Assembly (NCBI GenBank): GCA_036558305.1
Contig: DATBFX010000610.1
Coordinates: 1-18,254 of the forward strand
Direction of reading: 5' to 3'
DNA from: DATBFX01 sp036558305
GTDB taxonomy: Bacteria; Chloroflexota; Chloroflexia; Thermomicrobiales; UBA6265
Length of the DNA stretch: 18,254 nucleotides
In this document: positions 1 through 7,312 of the stretch, one piece after another
Numbering within the stretch: the stretch's first letter is position 1
Layout: each line of letters opens with the position of its first letter
The notes under the pieces: generated by a model
What the model was told of the DNA's origin: nothing
The model's database searches: none
What the model saw: the letters and a program-made list of their open reading frames with translations, nothing else
Made by a program: the position numbers and the translations under genes

Positions 1-1
1 G

Positions 2-466
2 GTGATGGAGAAGTATCTCCCCGAGTGGCGGGAGAAGATGGATCCCGGTCTGGTGCGCATCGTCGAGCTTGGACGAGAGGTCACCGCCTTCGAGGTCGGC
101 CGTGCCGAGGCTGCCCGGAACGAGCTTCGGCGGACGGCCCACCGGTTCTTCGCGCGCTACGATCTCCTCCTGACGCCGACGATGACGCTGCCGCCGTTCG
201 CGCTGGGGATCGACTTTCCGTCGGAGGTGGGTGGGCGGCCGGTGTCGGGGATGCAGTGGACCGCCTTCACCTTTCCGTTCAACCTGACCGGCCAGCCCGC
301 GGCGAGCGTGCCGGCGGGTTGGACGGCCGACGGTCTGCCGGTGGGGCTGCAAATCGTCGGCCGGCGCTGGGAGGACGCGCTGGTTCTCCGCGCGTGCGCC
401 GCGTTCGAGGCGCTCCAGCCGTGGGCCGATCGGCTCCCGCCGGTCGCCCAAGTCGTTAGTCGCTAG
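2..466 (+). CDS. Amidase (amidase-signature family), C-terminal part, truncated by the window edge
   Basis: This is the last 154 or so residues of an amidase-signature hydrolase (GatA/amidase family), which cleaves amide bonds with a Ser-cisSer-Lys triad. The triad and the Gly/Ser-rich signature would lie upstream of the window and cannot be checked. What is visible is the usual C-terminal part: a segment around DLLLTPTMTLPPF, then FNLTGQPAASVPAG and GLPVGLQIVGRRWED, which are typical of the family near its C-terminus. The frame is already open at base 2, so the true start is outside the window and the GTG/ATG at 2-7 should not be taken as a start. The last codons (QVVSR, stop 464-466) are written by a heptamer repeat array. 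The substrate cannot be told; nearby catabolic genes suggest a small-molecule amidase rather than tRNA amidotransferase GatA. Confidence 0.85.
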   Translation: MMEKYLPEWREKMDPGLVRIVELGREVTAFEVGRAEAARNELRRTAHRFFARYDLLLTPTMTLPPFALGIDFPSEVGGRPVSGMQWTAFTFPFNLTGQPAASVPAGWTADGLPVGLQIVGRRWEDALVLRACAAFEALQPWADRLPPVAQVVSR

Positions 467-481
467 TCGTCAGTCGTCAGT
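451..481. repeat. Heptamer tandem array (AGTCGNY, about 4.4 copies)
   Basis: Four consecutive heptamers (AGTCGTT, AGTCGCT, AGTCGTC, AGTCGTC) plus AGT. The amidase stop codon at 464-466 is inside the second unit, so the array supplies the end of that reading frame. It is followed at 521-542 by two copies of GAGACCCG separated by 6 bases. Confidence 0.75.
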
Positions 482-618
482 AAGCGGTCGCAGATCCCAA
501 GGCGGCATCCTGTGGGACATGAGACCCGGGACTCGAGACCCGTGGTCGGCGACATTGACCAGAAGAAGAACCTGACCGGTTTGCCGGATTTGGGCCGTGT
601 CGCGAGGAGAACCGAGAC

Positions 619-1695
619 GTGGAGCGGGCGAGGGTTGGGGTGATTGGGTTGGGCGAGGTCGCGCAGACCGTCCACTTGCCGATCCTGGAAGCGCTGACCG
701 ATCGGTACGAGACCACGGCGATTTGCGATGTCTCGCCGACGCTGCTGCGGGTGATCGGCGACCGCTACGGTATCCCGGAAGAGGCGCGGTATGCCGATTA
801 CCGAGAGCTCGTCACACGGGAAGACGTCGACGCGGTTCTCGTGCTCAACAGCGACGAGTACCACGCCGACGGCGTGACCGCCGCCTGCCGGGCCGGCAAG
901 GACGTGCTCGTCGAGAAACCGATGTGCCTGACGATGAGCGAGGCCGAGGCGATCGTTCGTGCCCGCGACGAGGCGGGGGTGCGGGTGATGGTCGCGTACA
1001 TGCGCCGGTTCGCCCCCGCATTCGTCGAGGCGGTCGCCGAGGTCAAGCGGTGGGAGCGGATCAACTACGTCCGCGTCCGCGACATCATCGGGCGCAACCG
1101 CCTGATCATCGACCAGGCGCACACAGTGCTCCGACCCGGTGACATCCCCGTCGATCTCGTCGCCGATCGGGCGGAGCGGGCGCAGCGCCTCGTCGGCGAG
1201 GCGATCGGCGAGGCGCCGACCGAGCTCGTCCGTGCGTACCGTCTGCTTTGCGGCCTGAGCAGCCACGACCTTTCGGCGATGCGGGAGTTGCTCGGCTTTC
1301 CGCACGAAGTGGTATCGGCCACTCAGTGGAACGGCGGCAACTTCATGATCGTCGTGTTCGCCTACGAAGGGTACCGGGCGATCCTGGAAACCGGCGTCGA
1401 CGACCAGCGGCGTTTCGACGCCCACATCGAGGTCTACGGTCCGACCCGCTCGCTGCGCGTCCAGTACGACACGCCGTACATCCGGCACCTGCCGACGACG
1501 CTGGTGGTGCGGGAAACGGTGGGGGAGGCGTTCACCGAACGGGTGCTGCGGCCGACGTTCAAGGATCCGTACACGCACGAACTCGAAGCCTTCCACGAGG
1601 TGGTGACGAATGGCGTGTTGCCGAAGACGACGCCGGAAGACTTCATGGACGATCTGCGGCTGTTCCGGATGATCGTGGACGAGCTACGGGAATAG
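619..1695 (+). CDS. Gfo/Idh/MocA family NAD(P)-dependent oxidoreductase
   Basis: The product (358 aa) is a predicted cytoplasmic dehydrogenase of the Gfo/Idh/MocA family, which oxidises or reduces sugars, inositols and related polyols with NAD(P). The N-terminal Rossmann fold shows the glycine motif VGVIGLGEVA (about residues 6-15), and the family EKP motif follows at 99-101 (VLVEKPMCLTMSEAE). Length is normal for the family. The C-terminal half is the usual substrate-binding alpha/beta domain, including GLSSHDLSAMRELLG, where the SHD is in the position expected for an active-site His. The GTG at 619 was chosen because AGGAG lies at 605-609, about 9 bases upstream, and the protein then starts directly with the Rossmann strand. 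It lies 152 bases after the amidase and may be a separate transcript. The substrate is not predictable from sequence. Confidence 0.9.
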   Translation: MERARVGVIGLGEVAQTVHLPILEALTDRYETTAICDVSPTLLRVIGDRYGIPEEARYADYRELVTREDVDAVLVLNSDEYHADGVTAACRAGKDVLVEKPMCLTMSEAEAIVRARDEAGVRVMVAYMRRFAPAFVEAVAEVKRWERINYVRVRDIIGRNRLIIDQAHTVLRPGDIPVDLVADRAERAQRLVGEAIGEAPTELVRAYRLLCGLSSHDLSAMRELLGFPHEVVSATQWNGGNFMIVVFAYEGYRAILETGVDDQRRFDAHIEVYGPTRSLRVQYDTPYIRHLPTTLVVRETVGEAFTERVLRPTFKDPYTHELEAFHEVVTNGVLPKTTPEDFMDDLRLFRMIVDELRE

Positions 1696-1700
1696 GTATC

Positions 1701-1788
1701 GTAGGGGCGGACCGCCGTGTCCGCCCTTGTACGAACGCGCATACGTGGAGGGCGGACAGCGCCCAGAGGGCACCCGGTCCGCCCCTAC
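1701..1788. repeat. Nested inverted-repeat element between two genes
   Basis: The outer arms are a perfect 13-bp inverted repeat, GTAGGGGCGGACC at 1701-1713 and its complement at 1776-1788. Inside them a second perfect 10-bp pair lies at 1718-1727 and 1749-1758. The transcript could fold into a long hairpin. A 19-base core (1757-1775) recurs in reverse complement at 5665-5683. No ORF is encoded, so this resembles a REP/MITE-like dispersed element. Confidence 0.75.
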
Positions 1789-1818
1789 AAGGGTCGCGGA
1801 CACGACCGAGGGGTCAAC

Positions 1819-2826
1819 ATGCCAACCCCGATCCCCATCGTCATCGACACCGACGTCGGAGCCGATCCGGACGACGCGATCGCTCTTGCCCTCGCGCTGG
1901 CTTCGCCGGAGGTTGAGGTGCGCGGGGTGGCGACGGTCGACGGCGACGTGGACCTGCGGGCCCGCATGGCCGCGCGGTTGCTCGGCATGGCCGGGCGGCC
2001 GGAGGTGCCGGTGGTGCGCGGCGCGTCGGTGCGGGGAACGCAGATGATGGGATTAGAGGGGCGCGGACTCCTCGACCACGACTGGGGCGGACCGGAAGCG
2101 CGCATCCTCGATGTCGCGGCGCCCGAATGGCTGGTCGAAACCGTGCGGCAAGAGCGGTTTCATCTCGTCGCGCTCGGTCCGTTGACAAACGTCGCTGCCG
2201 CCTGCCGGCTGGATTCCGGTTTCGCGCGTCGCTTGCTCGGGTTGACCATCAGTGGCGGGGTGTACGACGAGGCGGCCCTGCCCGCGGCGTGGCGGCGAGC
2301 GATTCGGGAGGAGGGGGCGAGCGCCTGGCCCGACTACAACACGCTCGTCGATCCCGCGGCCGCGCTCGTCGCCGCCCGGTCTGGTGCCGAGGTGACCTGG
2401 GTGACGAGCGAGGTGACCCACACCATCCCGCTCCGCCGGCGGGCGCGGGAGCGACTGGAGCAGGGCGGTCCGCTCGGCCGGGCGCTCGGTCGGATGGTCG
2501 ACTCCTGGTACGAGGGGTGGTTCCGGGAGAGTATGGTCGAGGGGGACAACATCGCCGCGCTTCCGGCCGACACGGTAAGCCTGCTTCACGACCCGCTGAC
2601 GATGGCGTCGCTGGTAGGGGAACGCGATGACTGGCTCGCGTTGCGCACGGTCGGGCTCCGCTATGCGATCGAAGACGATCTCTTTCGCATGGGCGACGCC
2701 GGCGATGCCGGCGAGGCGACCGCACGGGTCTCCGTTTCGGCCGAGGCCGAACGGTTCGCGGAGTTCTGCGTCGAACGCATCGTGACGCACGGAGCGGCGG
2801 TCGACGTGGCGACGGCGGACGGCTGA
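1819..2826 (+). CDS. Nucleoside hydrolase (inosine/uridine-preferring family)
   Basis: The product (335 aa) is a predicted N-ribohydrolase, which splits nucleosides into ribose and free base in the cytoplasm. Near the N-terminus the calcium-binding Asp cluster appears as DTDVGADPDDA (residues 10-20), the DTDxGxDxDDA variant of the family motif. Further family marks are LVALGPLTNVA, DYNTLVDPAAA and HDPLTM, the last giving the late Asp that completes the metal site. Length is typical. The frame is open further upstream (a GTG at 1717), but that region is the inverted repeat 1701-1788. The ATG at 1819 has GAGGGG at 1808-1813 at 5 bases and starts just before the first beta strand, so I chose it. 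Base specificity cannot be read from the sequence. The liberated base could feed the oxidoreductase and deaminase-like genes nearby. Confidence 0.9.
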   Translation: MPTPIPIVIDTDVGADPDDAIALALALASPEVEVRGVATVDGDVDLRARMAARLLGMAGRPEVPVVRGASVRGTQMMGLEGRGLLDHDWGGPEARILDVAAPEWLVETVRQERFHLVALGPLTNVAAACRLDSGFARRLLGLTISGGVYDEAALPAAWRRAIREEGASAWPDYNTLVDPAAALVAARSGAEVTWVTSEVTHTIPLRRRARERLEQGGPLGRALGRMVDSWYEGWFRESMVEGDNIAALPADTVSLLHDPLTMASLVGERDDWLALRTVGLRYAIEDDLFRMGDAGDAGEATARVSVSAEAERFAEFCVERIVTHGAAVDVATADG

Positions 2827-2875
2827 GACGAAGGAACGCATTGACGGGCAGTCGTGCAACCCCTGGCTCGCGCGC

Positions 2876-2905
2876 TTGTGGTGGGATCGCGATGCCTGGT
2901 ATAAC
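2876..2905 (+). promoter_or_regulatory. Candidate sigma-70-type promoter for the subtilase gene
   Basis: TTGTGG at 2876-2881 and TATAAC at 2900-2905 are separated by 18 bases. This is the best -35/-10 pair in the 148-base gap before the subtilase, giving a leader of about 65 bases. Assigned by eye only. Confidence 0.4.
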
Positions 2906-2974
2906 GCCGCCGATCCCGTGCCCGCGGTCGACCGATCGAACCGGCGATTTATTCCCTGCGCGAAAGGAACATGC

Positions 2975-5620
2975 GTGTCGCGACGCGCCCCGGTACTCCG
3001 TCTCCTGTCGCTGATCACCCTCACGGCGCTGATTGTGCCGATCTCGCTGCTGAACCCACCAAGGGGCACCGTTGCCACGGCGTCTCAGGCGATCGCGCCG
3101 CCGCCGATCGACAACCGGTACATCGTCGTCCTGCGCGACGACCTCGTGGGAGCGGCCGAGGTGGCGGACGAATTCACCGCCGCCGACGCGGACATCCACG
3201 TCAGCCAGGTGTACCAGAGTGCCCTCAACGGGTTCGCGGCCGAGATCCCGCCGGACCGATTGGTTGAGATGGCGCGGGACCCGCGCGTCGTGTCGATTGA
3301 ACCGGACCGGCGCATCTACCCGCAGGCGCAGACGCTGCCGAAAGGGGCCAACCGGATCGACGCCGACCACAACAAACTCGCCAAGATCGACGGCAAGGAC
3401 GGGACGGGCGAACGCGTCAATGCCGACATCGCCATCCTCGACATGGGCGTCGGTCCCCATTCCGATCTCAACGTCGTCGGCGGTCACGACTGCACCGGCG
3501 GCGGGTTCCTGACCGACGACGGCGGACACGGCACCCACGTCGCCGGCATCGCCGGGGCGATCGACAACGGCAGCGGTATCGTCGGGGTGGCGCCGGGGGT
3601 GCGCCTGTGGTCGGTGCGGGTGCTCGATGACAACGATGGGTCCTGGTCGTGGGTGATCTGCGGTCTCGATTGGGTGACGGCGCACGCCGGGACCATCGAC
3701 GTCGCCAACATGAGTCTCGGCGAACCGTTCGGACCCGACCCGACCTGCAATTCGACCGCGCTCCATCGGGCCGTCTGCAACACCGTGGCGGCGGGGGTCA
3801 CGGTCGTCGTCGCGGCCGGCAACTACCCTGGCGGCACGAACGCCCAGAACGGCGTGCCGGCGCAATACCCCGAAGTGATCACGGTCTCCGCCATCGCCGA
3901 TTCGGACGGCAAACCGGGCGGTCTCGGTCCGGCGACGAGTGCCGGGCTCGACGACCACCGGGCGGATTTCAGCGCCTGGGGCGCCGTCGTCGACATCGCC
4001 GCACCGGGCGTCGATACCTATTCGACGGCGCCCGGCGGCGGTTTCAGCGTGATGAGTGGGACCAGTTTCGCGACGCCGCACGTCGCCGGGGCCGCCGCCC
4101 TCTACATCGCCAAGCACGGCCGTGTCGGACCGGCCGCCGTCAAAGCCGGTCTCCTGACCGAGCGCGAAAGGGGCCACATTCCGGGCGACCCCGACGGGAT
4201 CGACGAGGGGATCGTCAACGTCGGCGATTTGAGGCACGGGAGTTTGACGCTCGGGACGTCGCGGGGCAAACCGCGCGACCACGTCGGTTATTCCCTGAGC
4301 AACTTCAAGAAACAGAGCCAGGTCGAGCTCCAGTGGGACGGCACCACTCTCCTGACGGTGACGACGAACTCCGCGGGCGCCGCCTCCGGCGAGTTCACCG
4401 TGCCGGCGACGCCGAAGGGGCTGCACCTCGTCCGGGCCGTCGCCGCCGATCACCTGGCGTCGGCTCCGTTCAGGGTCAATCCGTTGTTGGTGGTCTCGCC
4501 CACGACCGGCCCGGCCTACCACGACGCGACAATCACCCTGCGCGGATATGCCCGCTACGAGCACGTCACCGTCACGTTCGCCGAAGGTTCCGACACGATC
4601 AAGTTGGCGACCATCAAGTGCTCGATTTCGGGCAGCGCCAACGCGGTGGTCAAGATTCCGTCGGCCTTCGCCGGGAGCCACCAGATCACCGGTGTCGGCA
4701 CAACGGGCAGTTCGGCGCGGACGACGTACACCGTCAAGCCGAGTTTGCGACTCAGACCCCAGTCGGCCGGCGCGGGTGAGACGTTCGTCGCGACGCTCCG
4801 CGGGTTCGCCGCGTCGGGCTCGGTCACGTTGCGATGGTATCAAGGCAGTACGAGCAAGACGCTGGCGTCCGGTACGGCGACCGTCAATGGGGGCCGGGTC
4901 TTTACCGTGGCGGTCCCCGCTGATGCCGCGCCCGGTGTCCACCGCGTCGAAACCTCGGACACGGCCGGTCACCTCGTCGCGGCGACGTTCAGGGTCCTCG
5001 GTTCCTCTTCTACTTCCGAGCAGGAAACAACGCCGGCTCCAACCACCGAACCGACCCAGGAGACAACACCCGAACCGACCGCGACGTCCACCCCCGAGCC
5101 CTCGCCAACTGCGGAACCGACGGACGAGTCGACGGAACCCGCCTCTTCACCAGACGCGACGACGCCGACGCCGACGGAAGCCGCCACCCCGGACGAGGCG
5201 CAAGCGAACGCACCGGAGCCGTACCGTGTCGTTCGCGGCACGCAGAACCGGGGCGCCGATCGGGCTCGCCCGGCGGTCGACGGCGACCCCACGACGATCT
5301 GGTACGCGACCGGCGGCGAGGCGCCGCTTGTGTTCGTCCAATTCGACCTTGGCGCGGTCAAGCCGATCGGCGAGATTCGCTGGTTGGTCGGGGACGCGGC
5401 CGCCATAGCGGGGATGGAGATCCAAGTCTCAACCGATCGGCGGACGTGGAGCACGATCGGTACGCCTCAGAGCGGCAGTACGGGAGATTGGCAGGTCTTC
5501 GCGGCGGTCGGCGTTGAAGCGCGTTACGTCCGGTTCGCATTTCCGGAGGCAGCCGAAGGAGTTGCCGTCGGCGGGATTGCGGAGGTCGAGATTTATCCGC
5601 CGTCGAAACCCGAAACTTGA
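2975..5620 (+). CDS. Secreted S8 subtilisin-like serine protease with Ig-like repeats and a C-terminal discoidin-like domain
   Basis: The product (881 aa) is a predicted exported endopeptidase. Residues 1-39 form a signal peptide (Arg-rich start, hydrophobic core LLSLITLTALIVPISLL, cleavage near TASQA). Residues 46-115 look like an I9 propeptide (YIVVLRDD to VVSIEPDR). The catalytic domain (about 150-400) shows Asp156 (AILDMGVG), His185 (GHGTHVAGIAGA), oxyanion Asn283 (AAGNY) and Ser364 (SGTSFATPHVAG). About 421-674 is probably three Ig-like beta modules of 80-85 residues, followed by a Pro/Thr/Glu-rich stalk (675-749) and a discoidin-like (F5/8 type C) module (about 750-877). GTG 2975 was chosen because AAGGA lies at 2964-2968, 6 bases upstream, and it begins the signal peptide; the ATG at 2971 is out of frame. 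The tail suggests binding to a surface or polysaccharide. The gene stands alone and converges on the cox-like operon. Confidence 0.9.
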   Translation: MSRRAPVLRLLSLITLTALIVPISLLNPPRGTVATASQAIAPPPIDNRYIVVLRDDLVGAAEVADEFTAADADIHVSQVYQSALNGFAAEIPPDRLVEMARDPRVVSIEPDRRIYPQAQTLPKGANRIDADHNKLAKIDGKDGTGERVNADIAILDMGVGPHSDLNVVGGHDCTGGGFLTDDGGHGTHVAGIAGAIDNGSGIVGVAPGVRLWSVRVLDDNDGSWSWVICGLDWVTAHAGTIDVANMSLGEPFGPDPTCNSTALHRAVCNTVAAGVTVVVAAGNYPGGTNAQNGVPAQYPEVITVSAIADSDGKPGGLGPATSAGLDDHRADFSAWGAVVDIAAPGVDTYSTAPGGGFSVMSGTSFATPHVAGAAALYIAKHGRVGPAAVKAGLLTERERGHIPGDPDGIDEGIVNVGDLRHGSLTLGTSRGKPRDHVGYSLSNFKKQSQVELQWDGTTLLTVTTNSAGAASGEFTVPATPKGLHLVRAVAADHLASAPFRVNPLLVVSPTTGPAYHDATITLRGYARYEHVTVTFAEGSDTIKLATIKCSISGSANAVVKIPSAFAGSHQITGVGTTGSSARTTYTVKPSLRLRPQSAGAGETFVATLRGFAASGSVTLRWYQGSTSKTLASGTATVNGGRVFTVAVPADAAPGVHRVETSDTAGHLVAATFRVLGSSSTSEQETTPAPTTEPTQETTPEPTATSTPEPSPTAEPTDESTEPASSPDATTPTPTEAATPDEAQANAPEPYRVVRGTQNRGADRARPAVDGDPTTIWYATGGEAPLVFVQFDLGAVKPIGEIRWLVGDAAAIAGMEIQVSTDRRTWSTIGTPQSGSTGDWQVFAAVGVEARYVRFAFPEAAEGVAVGGIAEVEIYPPSKPET

Positions 5621-5649
5621 CGAAATCAGCGCGAACGGGGCGACGACAT

Positions 5650-5696
5650 TCGCAGTGGCGGGTCGGGTGCCCTCTGGGCGCTGCCCGCCCCTGCGA
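5650..5696. terminator. Hairpin between convergent genes (likely bidirectional terminator, repeat-derived)
   Basis: Arms at 5650-5662 and 5684-5696 pair at 12 of 13 positions, with a 21-base loop at 5663-5683. It lies between the subtilase stop (5620) and the FAD-subunit stop (5727), a natural place for two-way termination. There is no clear T tract. The loop contains the 19-base core shared with the element at 1701-1788. Confidence 0.55.
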
Positions 5697-5726
5697 GTGA
5701 TGATTCCCATGGCAGGGCTTAACTGC

Positions 5727-6593
5727 TTAGGAGATACGCCTCACCGCTTTGCTTACCGCACGTTGCGTCAGCCCAATCGTGACCCGCCGCCGGTAGTCGG
5801 CCGAGGCGTGCACGTCGGCGAGGAAATCGAGCCCGTCGGCCGCATGGCGAGCGGCGGCGGCGATCACGTCGTCGCCGAGCGCGTAGCCTTCCAGGGCCGC
5901 TTCGACGCCCGTGGCACGCGCGGCAACCGCCGCTGCGCCGGTGATCCCGATTCGCGCTTTGTTGCACGTCCCGTTGCCGTCGAGGGCGACGACGGCGGCG
6001 ACGCCGACCGTGGCGTAGCCCGACGCCTGGTTGGCCAGTTTCTCGTAGGCGACTCCCGTCCGGTCTGATGGGAAGGGAATGCGGATCTCGGTCACGACCT
6101 CTTCGGGCGCCAAGCTCGTCGTCAGCAGATCGACGAAGAAGTCGGCGGCGGCGATCTCGCGGTAACCGGTCGGGCCGGTGGCGACGATGGTGGCTTCGAG
6201 GGCGAGGACCGCGGCGGGGTAGTCCGCCGCCGGATCGGCGTGGGCGAGCGCGCCGCCGATCGTCCCGCGGTTGCGCACCTGCCGGTCGCCGATCACCGCG
6301 GCCACCTCCGCCAGCAGCGGGCACGCCTTCCGCACGGTCGCGTCCGTTGCCAGGTCGTGGTGCGTGGACAACGCGCCGATCGCGACGTAGCCCAGGTCGC
6401 CGCGCACGTAGCGCAGATCGGCGATGCCGCCGATGTCGATCAGGTGCGCCGGTTGCGCCAGCCGCAGTTTCATCGTCGGCAGCAAACTGTGCCCGCCGGC
6501 CAGCAGCTTCGCCTCCTCGCCGTACTGCCGCAGCAGGTCGTGCGCCTCGGCCACGCTGCGCGCCCTGTGATACTCAAACGGGGCAGGGTTCAC
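5727..6593 (-). CDS. FAD-binding subunit of xanthine/CO-dehydrogenase family (CoxM-type)
   Basis: The product (288 aa, the usual length) is the medium FAD subunit of a molybdenum hydroxylase, which passes electrons from the 2Fe-2S subunit to an acceptor. Both FAD-binding motifs are present: AGGHSLLPTMKLRL (32-45) and TIGGALAHADPAADYPA (111-127). The C-terminal CO_deh_flav_C-like region follows. GTG 6593 is the start, with GGAGGA (complement of 6602-6607) 8 bases upstream. It is the third gene of a minus-strand set after CoxG and CoxS, separated from CoxS by an octamer array. No large molybdopterin subunit lies downstream, since the next gene is the convergent subtilase. The substrate (CO, purine, nicotinate or another heterocycle) therefore cannot be assigned, and I give no symbol. 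Confidence 0.9.
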   Translation of the reverse strand: MNPAPFEYHRARSVAEAHDLLRQYGEEAKLLAGGHSLLPTMKLRLAQPAHLIDIGGIADLRYVRGDLGYVAIGALSTHHDLATDATVRKACPLLAEVAAVIGDRQVRNRGTIGGALAHADPAADYPAAVLALEATIVATGPTGYREIAAADFFVDLLTTSLAPEEVVTEIRIPFPSDRTGVAYEKLANQASGYATVGVAAVVALDGNGTCNKARIGITGAAAVAARATGVEAALEGYALGDDVIAAAARHAADGLDFLADVHASADYRRRVTIGLTQRAVSKAVRRIS

Positions 6594-6652
6594 GGGTCTT
6601 TTCCTCCAACGTCTATTGCGAGTGCCGCGGACTGAGGACTGAGAAGATTCCT

Positions 6653-6724
6653 GTCCGTCTGTCCGTCTGTCCGTCTGTCCGTCTGTCCGTCTGTCCGTCT
6701 GTCCGTCTGTCCGTCTGTCCGTCT
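6653..6724. repeat. Nine perfect copies of octamer GTCCGTCT
   Basis: The 72 bases are an uninterrupted 8-bp tandem repeat, with no base differences among nine copies. The array starts 8 bases beyond the CoxS stop (TAG at 6735-6733 on the minus strand) and ends about 60 bases before the CoxM start, so it is transcribed inside the operon. Just beyond it, GGACTGA occurs twice in tandem at 6629-6642. Perfect identity suggests recent expansion and probable copy-number variation. Confidence 0.95.
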
Positions 6725-6732
6725 CTCGCCGG

Positions 6733-7227
6733 CTACCGTCCTTCGTACGGAACCGGTTCGGCGCCGTTGGCGAGTTTGGCGGCGGCGGAGCGGACGGAAT
6801 TGACGATGTTGTGGTAGCCGGTGCACCGGCAGAGGTTGCCCTCCAGGGCGTGGCGGATCGTCGCCTCGTCCGGGTCGGGTTGTTCCTGCAAGAGGGCGAC
6901 CGTCGTCATCACCACACCCGGCGTGCAGTAGCCGCATTGCAAGCCGTGCTCTTCCCAAAATGCCTGTTGGACCGGGTGGAGCATCCCGCGCGGCGCCAGC
7001 CCTTCGATGGTGGTCACCTCGTGACCGTCCGCTTGCGCCGCGAGCACCGTGCAACTCTTGACCGCCTGACCGTCCAAAAGGACCGTACAGGCGCCGCACT
7101 GACTCGTCTCGCAACCGACGTGCGTCCCCGTCAAGCCGACCGCATCGCGCAGATACTGGACCAGCAGCGTCCGGCCCTCGACCTCCGCCGACCGCGCCAC
7201 CCCATTGACCGTGATCTCGACCTTCAC
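6733..7227 (-). CDS. 2Fe-2S small subunit of xanthine/CO-dehydrogenase family (CoxS-type)
   Basis: The product (164 aa) is the iron-sulfur subunit of a molybdenum hydroxylase and carries electrons from the molybdenum site to FAD. The plant-ferredoxin-type N-terminal cluster is bound by Cys39, Cys44, Cys47 and Cys59 (CETSQCGAC then C). The C-terminal all-helical cluster is bound by Cys98, Cys101, Cys133 and Cys135 (QCGYCTPG and NLCRCTGY). All eight ligands are intact and the length is normal. The start GTG 7227 opens the first beta strand (MKVEITVNG), with a purine-rich GGGGAGAGG just upstream. It lies between the CoxG-type gene and the FAD subunit. The large subunit it must dock with is not in this window. 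Confidence 0.93.
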   Translation of the reverse strand: MKVEITVNGVARSAEVEGRTLLVQYLRDAVGLTGTHVGCETSQCGACTVLLDGQAVKSCTVLAAQADGHEVTTIEGLAPRGMLHPVQQAFWEEHGLQCGYCTPGVVMTTVALLQEQPDPDEATIRHALEGNLCRCTGYHNIVNSVRSAAAKLANGAEPVPYEGR

Positions 7228-7252
7228 GCGCCTCTCCCCCGATGGGGCGGAA

Positions 7253-7312
7253 GGCGGAGGGCGGAAGGAGCACGACCTCGTCCTCCCCGCCTTCCGCCTT
7301 CCGCCCTCCGCC
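7253..7312. repeat. 16-bp perfect inverted repeat between CoxG- and CoxS-type genes
   Basis: The arms GGCGGAGGGCGGAAGG at 7253-7268 and the complement at 7297-7312 flank a 28-base loop. The right arm overlaps the last base of the CoxG-type stop codon (7312-7314). Lying within an operon, it may reduce read-through, protect a processed end, or simply be a dispersed repeat. Confidence 0.7.

Noticed and set aside
555..583. TTGACC as the -35 of a promoter for the Gfo/Idh/MocA gene
   Set aside because: No acceptable -10 lies 16-18 bases downstream.
463..1596. Minus-strand open frame of 377 residues opposite the Gfo/Idh/MocA gene
   Set aside because: No recognisable domain, and composition is that of an antisense shadow.
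2971..3267. ATG at 2971 as the subtilase start
   Set aside because: It is out of frame with the protease; GTG 2975 begins the signal peptide in frame.
2249..4972. Long (907-residue) open frame on the minus strand opposite the nucleoside hydrolase and subtilase
   Set aside because: It is Arg/Asp/Gly-rich without domain pattern and lies opposite two well-supported genes; high GC makes such antisense frames common.
6653..6724. Possible CRISPR array
   Set aside because: The units are 8 bases with no spacers, and no cas genes are present.
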